The notes under the pieces: generated by a model
What the model was told of the DNA's origin: nothing
Database searches by the model: none
What the model saw: the letters and a program-made list of their open reading frames with translations, nothing else
Part shown: positions 33,166-37,080 of the stretch, piece after piece
How the letters are laid out: every line of letters begins with the position of its first letter
Numbering within the stretch: position 1 is the first letter of the stretch
Made by a program: the position numbers and the translations under genes
Source of the DNA: Methanobacteriaceae archaeon
GTDB taxonomy: Archaea > Methanobacteriota > Methanobacteria > Methanobacteriales > Methanobacteriaceae
Assembly: GCA_020854915.1 (NCBI GenBank)
Contig: JAHKLT010000049.1
Coordinates: 1-37,080, forward strand
DNA length: 37,080 nt
Direction: 5' to 3'

Positions 33166-34399
33166 AGATCAATTTAGTTTTGAAATTATTAGTAAAATTC
33201 CAGATGGATTAGGTAGAGCAGGTATTATTCATACTCCTCATGGTGATATTAAAACACCAACTTTTATGGTGGTTGGAACTTATGGTGAGGTAAGATTTTT
33301 ATCACCTTCTAAGTTTCATGATCTTGGGCTTCAAGGTATGATTTGTAATGGATTTCACTTGTCACAAATTTCTCATGAAATTGAAGAGAAAGGAGGTTTA
33401 TCTAAATACTCAGGATATAATTGTCCTACTCTTACTGATAGTGGTGGCTTTCAGGTTATGTCATATGGTAGTGGGCTTGGAAAAGTAGTTTCTATGAACA
33501 AAAGAGACATAGCTCGTGAACGATTTAAAACAGAAAATAAAAAACGTTTAGCAAGAGTAACTGAAGAGGGAGTATATTTTAAAAGAAATGAAACTGCTGA
33601 TGAAGAGCTTTTTACACCTGAATATTCTATGGAATTTCAACATGAAATTGGTGCTGATATTATAATGGCATTTGATGAGCTTACAAACATTGGGGACAGT
33701 AAAAAATACAATAAAGAAGCACTTGATCGAACTTACAGATGGGCTGTCAGGTGTTTAGATAAACATAATAAACTAACAAGTGACAGATCAGATAAACCTT
33801 ACCAAGCACTTTTCGGTGTACTACAAGGTGCACATTATCAAGATTTAAGAGAAGAAGCAGCGCGTGATTTAGGTTCAATGGATTTTGATGGTTATGGTCT
33901 GGGTGGTGCTTTTGAAAAAGAGCAATTACCTAAAATCTTGTTTTGGTGTAATAGTATTTTACCAGAATCAAAACCACGTCATTTACTTGGTCTTTCAAAG
34001 CCAGATGATATTTTTGTTGGTGTTGAAAATGGTTGTGATACTTTTGATTGTGTTGCACCAACACGTGAGGCAAGACATGGTAAAGTTTATACTCTTGATG
34101 GTGATATTAATATTAAAAATTCTAAATTTAAAGAGGATTCTTCACCATTATTTGAAGAATGTGATTGTCCAACTTGCAGGTCTAACCATTCAAGAGGAGA
34201 AATTAGAAAACTATTAAAAAATGAATATGGTATGAAAACTGATAAACAAATTAGAGAAGATAAAAAGATTGCTTTAGAACTTATAACAGTTCATAATGTT
34301 TATTTTATTGTTAAACTCACTCAAGAAATTCGCAAAGCTATTATTGAGGAAAATTTTTTTAATTTTCGCGATAATTGGTTAAGAAGGTATTATGGGTAA
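33158..34399 (+). CDS. tgt: Bacterial-type tRNA-guanine transglycosylase
   Basis: A 413-residue enzyme that swaps guanine in tRNA for a 7-deazaguanine. It has the layout of bacterial TGT, not of archaeal TgtA, because it lacks the long C-terminal C1, C2 and PUA domains. Asp94 in TLTDSGGFQV is the general acid/base. Asp173-Glu174 in MAFDELTN contact the base. Asp297 in DTFDCVAPTREARHGKVYT is the nucleophile. Zinc is bound by Cys335, Cys337, Cys340 and His379 (CDCPTC, ITVHN). The usual GGLAVGE base-pocket loop is GGAFEKE here (249-255), and a leucine (175) replaces the usual cysteine after DE. The frame is open 36 bases further up, but GGTGG ahead of 33158 and overlap with the transporter favour this start. 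Confidence 0.88.
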   Translation: MNRDQFSFEIISKIPDGLGRAGIIHTPHGDIKTPTFMVVGTYGEVRFLSPSKFHDLGLQGMICNGFHLSQISHEIEEKGGLSKYSGYNCPTLTDSGGFQVMSYGSGLGKVVSMNKRDIARERFKTENKKRLARVTEEGVYFKRNETADEELFTPEYSMEFQHEIGADIIMAFDELTNIGDSKKYNKEALDRTYRWAVRCLDKHNKLTSDRSDKPYQALFGVLQGAHYQDLREEAARDLGSMDFDGYGLGGAFEKEQLPKILFWCNSILPESKPRHLLGLSKPDDIFVGVENGCDTFDCVAPTREARHGKVYTLDGDINIKNSKFKEDSSPLFEECDCPTCRSNHSRGEIRKLLKNEYGMKTDKQIREDKKIALELITVHNVYFIVKLTQEIRKAIIEENFFNFRDNWLRRYYG

Positions 34400-34402
34400 T
34401 TA

Positions 34403-34575
34403 AAGAAATGAATTTGTATGTTGTTATAAATTCTCTTTTAAAGGTATTATAAGTAGTTTAAAAAAAGAAATGAATTTGTATCTTGTTTTTAATTCTCTTT
34501 AAAAGGTATTATAAGTAGTTTAAAAAAGAAATGAATTTGTATGTTATTATAAATTCTCTTTAAAATAGCTTTCTA
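34403..34575. repeat. Tandem repeat, three units of 61-62 bases
   Basis: The unit begins AAGAAATGAATTTGTAT and contains AATTCTCTTT and AAAGGTATTATAAGTAGTTT. Copies start at 34403, 34465 and 34526; the third is incomplete. The left edge resembles the last codons of tgt (GAAGGTATTATGGGTAAT), and the right edge runs into the hydrolase relic, whose last codons lie inside the third unit. There are no spacers. Confidence 0.8.
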
Positions 34576-34711
34576 ATTTTTTAAAAGGTATTAAATCTGT
34601 TTTATCGTATAAATCAACATGTCCTGCATTTTTAACAACATATAATTCTTTTGGCTCTGAAGCTATTTCATATGCATCTTCGCTGAAATATCTGGAATAG
34701 ATTCCTTAAAA
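34547..34711 (-). pseudogene. C-terminal relic of an alpha/beta hydrolase
   Basis: On the minus strand a frame that opens after a stop near 34712 reads GIYSRYFSEDAYEIASEPKE, then LYVVKNAGHVDLYD, then IPFKKLESYFKENL and a stop at 34549-34547. This is the C-terminal end of an alpha/beta hydrolase of the dienelactone-hydrolase-like group, including the catalytic histidine in NAGHVDLYD. The rest of the protein, with the serine nucleophile, is missing. Its last codons fall within the tandem repeats. Confidence 0.6.
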
Positions 34712-35018
34712 AAACATTACTAAATGATATAAAAAGATAAAAATAGTTTATTTTTTATGATTTAATTTAATTTTACTTATTTAAAATAAAATATAATGAT
34801 AAATAAGAATTTATTATTAGTTTAAATAAAATAATCGATTTTCTTCTTAAATTAAAATATTTTCTAAAAAATATTTAAAAAAATAAGTTTAAATAAAATA
34901 TCAACAAATAATAATTGTGTTTAAGACTAATTATAGTAAAGAATGAAATTTTTTATAATAAGATTAATATAAAACTTTTAAAATCGTGTTAAAAATATAT
35001 AATTAAAAGGTGAAAATT
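34712..35018. other. Intergenic stretch, promoter region of the phosphatase gene
   Basis: Very AT-rich with no coding frame. It must contain the promoter of the phosphatase gene, but no single TATA box stands out from the AT-rich background. Confidence 0.35.
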
Positions 35019-35744
35019 ATGAAATATGTACGTATACCCTTAGAAGGAGCATATAATGTTAGAGAATTAGGAGGTTACCCTATAAATAATGGAATAACCT
35101 CTTTTAATAGTTTTTTAAGAGGAGATAGCCTTGAAAAAGTTACTGATAAAGACTTAAGAGTATTAGAAGAATATGGAATAAAAAACGTAATTGATTTAAG
35201 AGGAGATATTGAAATAGGGGATGAAGTAAAAATAATCAAAGATAATTCAAACTTAAACTATAAACAAATATCATTATTTGGTGATATTGAGAAAGCTGAA
35301 TCTGAAGATATAACTAAAATGCTTGTAGATAATCCAGAAGAATTTTTAGTAGAAATATATATTTCTGCATTAACTGAAGCTAAAAATACAATGAAAAAAG
35401 TTTTTGATCATATAGCAACATCAGAAGGAGGAATACTTTTCCATTGTACTGATGGAAAAGATAGAACAGGAATAATATCCTCACTTTTATTAAATTTAGC
35501 TGGTGTTAAAAAATCAGATATTATATCTAATTATCAAATAACTCACACTTATATTAAAGAAAATCCAGAAGTAAAAGAACAAGCAAAACAGTATTCTGAA
35601 GAACTTACTTACTCAAAACCAGAATATATGGAAAAATTATTAAAATATCTTGAAAAAAATTACAATAATGCAGAATCATACCTAGAAAACATTGCTGTAA
35701 CTGAAGAGAACATAGAAAAAATAAAACAAAGATTAATAGAATAA
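35019..35744 (+). CDS. Tyrosine-protein phosphatase-like protein
   Basis: A 241-residue cytoplasmic phosphatase of the Y_phosphatase3 type. The N-terminal RIPLEGAYNVRELGGY (5-20) is the family's characteristic substrate loop, followed by FLRGDSLEKVTDKDLRVLEE and NVIDLRGDIE. The active-site loop HCTDGKDRTG has nucleophile Cys143 and Arg149, the C-x5-R signature. The lysine in GKD is typical of dual-specificity members that also accept phosphoinositides. The frame opens nine bases earlier at a GTG, which instead forms part of the GGTGA ribosome site for this ATG. No kinase gene is nearby. A MITE-like insertion lies directly after the stop. Confidence 0.88.
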   Translation: MKYVRIPLEGAYNVRELGGYPINNGITSFNSFLRGDSLEKVTDKDLRVLEEYGIKNVIDLRGDIEIGDEVKIIKDNSNLNYKQISLFGDIEKAESEDITKMLVDNPEEFLVEIYISALTEAKNTMKKVFDHIATSEGGILFHCTDGKDRTGIISSLLLNLAGVKKSDIISNYQITHTYIKENPEVKEQAKQYSEELTYSKPEYMEKLLKYLEKNYNNAESYLENIAVTEENIEKIKQRLIE

Positions 35745-35747
35745 TCT

Positions 35748-35880
35748 TTTATAATTGGGACTGTCAATTTCTTAGTTGATATAAATTTTAAAATTCCAAT
35801 AATGTCTAAAATTAAGAATTAAAGTTATTAAATGAAATTAAATTTTAAAAACAACTAACATTTTGACAGGCCTTTATAAT
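35748..35880. mobile_element. MITE-like insertion with an 8-base target duplication
   Basis: The same eight bases, TTTATAAT, stand at 35748-35755 and 35873-35880. Between them lie about 117 bases with imperfect terminal inverted repeats: GGACTGTCAATTTCTTAGTT from 35758 matches the reverse complement of the right end in 17 of 21 positions. No coding frame lies inside. Such a non-autonomous element would need a transposase elsewhere in the genome. Confidence 0.6.
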
Positions 35881-36026
35881 ATATCATTGATACAATAGTA
35901 GTAAGATTAAAAACATTCTAATAAATTCATATATAAAAATGAAATAAGGGAGTGTCCAAAAATCTATTTTTTTTGATTTTAATATAATTAATATTTACAT
36001 ATATAAATATGTCTATCTCAAAAAAT

Positions 36027-36034
36027 TTATATAT
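36027..36034 (+). promoter_or_regulatory. TATA box of the arsR-type gene
   Basis: TTTATATA at 36027-36034 would place the message start about 25 bases on, near 36057. This is the start codon chosen for the regulator, so the mRNA is probably leaderless. Confidence 0.45.
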
Positions 36035-36056
36035 AAACTTTTATATATTTAGTATT

Positions 36057-36374
36057 ATGGGTAAAACAAAAGATCAAAAAACATGTACAACTTCTACAGA
36101 TAATATACCTGAAAAGGATATAATAAACAGAGAAGTAGAATCATTTAAAGCTTTAGCAGACCATACTAGGCTAAAATTAGTATATTTGTTAGAAGATAAA
36201 GAACTTTGTTCATGTCAAATGGTTAATAGTCTTGAAATAGCTCAACCTACAATTTCACATCATTTATCTGTATTAGTTAAATCTGGTATTGTAGAATGGG
36301 AAAAGAAAGGAAAATGGAAATATTTTAAATTAAAAAATAAAGATTTAATAAAGATAATTAAAAAAATATCTTAA
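36057..36374 (+). CDS. ArsR/SmtB-family transcriptional regulator
   Basis: A 105-residue winged-helix repressor. Residues 25-95 hold the ArsR domain: SFKALADHTRLKLVYLLED, then ELCSCQMVNSLEIAQPTISH as the recognition helix with the CxC pair, then HLSVLVKSGIVEWEKKGKW as the wing. The ELCSC motif matches the ELCVC arsenite site of ArsR, and the N terminus holds a further cysteine (KTC), so it may sense arsenite or another soft metal. The frame is open 48 bases further up, but the TATA box at 36027 leaves this ATG as the natural start of a leaderless message. The chimeric pseudogene downstream was probably part of its operon. An ACR3-like carrier exists at 24054 but not next to it. Confidence 0.85.
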   Translation: MGKTKDQKTCTTSTDNIPEKDIINREVESFKALADHTRLKLVYLLEDKELCSCQMVNSLEIAQPTISHHLSVLVKSGIVEWEKKGKWKYFKLKNKDLIKIIKKIS

Positions 36375-36391
36375 TCTTATTCATAATTTAT

Positions 36392-36814
36392 ATGATTGAT
36401 AAAATCTCACTTGCAGCTTGTAATGGTATGAGTGCATATGGTTTAATCTGCAGAGCAGTTGCATCTGATTTATCAGAAGATGAAACTAATATCATATCTA
36501 TATATGTATTAGCTCTACACCAGTTACTAAGAAAATTCTCCTTTATTAAATAAATTTCCAATAATACCTCTAAATGGATGTTCTAATAATTACTAAAGAT
36601 GAAATTTTCTATGCTGATTATTCAAAACCTGAAAATTTTTGTGATGAGGCTTGGAAAGCTATTTATCAGTATGTTTTTGCTCTTGCTCATGGAGCAGAAG
36701 ATACATTATGGTGATTGGATTAAAAAATCAGGAATAGCTATTGTATCCTGTAATGATGGTTTAAGACCAGTAATATTTAAACTTGAATCTACTGATATTC
36801 CATCTACTAATTAA
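36392..36814 (+). pseudogene. Chimeric pseudogene: zinc-binding (DGC-like) start joined to a TIGR04076-like end
   Basis: From ATG 36392 the frame reads MIDKISLAACNGMSAYGLIC, then RAVASDLSEDETNIISI. This is the start of the putative zinc-binding protein family (DGC-like) often linked to ArsR genes. It shifts frame twice and can be followed to IPLNGCSNN near 36590. At 36574 another frame opens (MDVLIITKDEIFYADYSKPE), then FCDEAWKAIYQYVFALAHG, and after one more shift near 36708 GDWIKKSGIAIVSCNDGLRP to a stop at 36812. The second part looks like the C-terminal half of the TIGR04076 family. A deletion seems to have fused two neighbouring genes before further decay. Confidence 0.55.
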
Positions 36815-36859
36815 ATATTCTTTTTATTTAATACTATTTTTTTTCTAAATGCATCACTT

Positions 36860-36921
36860 TGCATGTTTTATTTATATATAGATATTAAATTAATTAAAAA
36901 ATATTAGGTAATCAACTATAA
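36860..36921 (+). mobile_element. Solo left end of the IS200/IS605-type element
   Basis: Sixty-two bases are the same as those at 29775-29836. The 159 bases that remain in the window contain no tnpB frame on the plus strand, so this is either a solo end or the start of an element broken further on. Confidence 0.5.
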
Positions 36922-37080
36922 TTATATTTTTTTAATGTTTTATGAGTCTTGGCCAAATATGTATATTATTTTTTGAAAGTTGCAGTAGAAGGCTGCATTT
37001 GGGATTTAGAATTTTGTCTAATCTTTGAAAATAATGGTCAATGAAACTGGCCATAAATCATTGAAAATTATATGGGTAAA
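36922..37080. other. Window edge, one short minus-strand frame
   Basis: On the minus strand a 40-codon frame (about 37056-36937) reads MASFIDHYFQRLDKILNPKC and goes on to NNIHIWPRLIKH before a stop. It looks protein-like and may be a transposase scrap, but no family was recognised. Confidence 0.25.

Noticed and set aside
34403-34575. Possible CRISPR array
   Set aside because: The units follow each other directly without unique spacers, there are only three, and no cas gene is in the window.
30634-36374. Defence or toxin-antitoxin island
   Set aside because: No nuclease, helicase, methylase, toxin or antitoxin motif was seen; genes there read as transport, tRNA modification, phosphatase and metal regulation.

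Overview
The window reads as chromosomal DNA of a very AT-rich methanogenic archaeon of the Methanobacteriaceae, most like Methanobrevibacter or Methanosphaera. This rests on archaeal-type PheS/PheT, ValS and RecJ-like proteins, TATA-box promoters, GGTGA/GGAG ribosome binding sites, a desulfoferrodoxin, an Isf-like flavoprotein with the compact cysteine motif of methanogens, and an exonuclease III closely resembling Mth212. The genus is an inference.

Layout. 1-710: two broken pieces of IS630-type transposases facing away from each other. 832-1782: Isf-like flavoprotein and YjbQ. 1827-3843 (minus): pheT behind a small histidine-rich membrane protein. 3886-5693: a decayed area with zinc-ribbon membrane proteins (one intact), a broken membrane gene and a 72-base hairpin repeat. 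5827-10461: valS-aroA-nth. 10530-12002: tRNA-Cys followed directly by cysS. 12058-15261: superoxide reductase, a lipoprotein and a long RecJ-like DHH protein. 15258-17923 (minus): a small membrane protein and an ADP-forming acyl-CoA synthetase, with a solo IS605-type right end between them. 18352-20256: a proteasome-fold-like DUF2121 protein and an MBL hydrolase. 20259-21353 (minus): aroC. 21446-24995: a tight cluster of MagIII-like glycosylase, hemB, CitG-like protein and ACR3-like transporter. 25255-27047: an inverted-repeat element, small decayed membrane ORFs and a MATE exporter (minus). 27098-29604: second copy of the hairpin repeat, pheS, and the Mth212-like xth. 29775-30621: a truncated, frameshifted tnpB with both IS605-type ends. 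30634-32033 (minus): an unknown two-TM coiled-coil protein and a frameshifted flavodoxin. 32467-34399: a YhhQ-type transporter overlapping a bacterial-type tRNA-guanine transglycosylase. 34403-34711: tandem repeats joined to an alpha/beta hydrolase relic. 35019-36814: a tyrosine phosphatase, a MITE-like insertion, an ArsR repressor and a chimeric pseudogene. 36860-36921: a solo IS605 left end.

How it fits together. Most intact genes are housekeeping: four aminoacyl-tRNA synthetase subunits or enzymes plus tRNA-Cys, two shikimate-pathway genes, one tetrapyrrole gene and three base-excision-repair enzymes (Nth, MagIII-like, Mth212-like). Between them lies an unusual amount of decayed material. 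The observations most worth following are the DUF2121 protein, whose Ser2, Asp18 and Arg20 line up with Thr1, Asp17 and Arg19 of proteasome beta subunits; the YhhQ-TGT pair that looks like 7-deazaguanine salvage; the hairpin repeat found upstream of both valS and pheS; the solo IS605 3' end, which corresponds to the omega-RNA part of TnpB systems; and the histidine-rich membrane protein coupled to pheT. No defence island, prophage or CRISPR array was seen.
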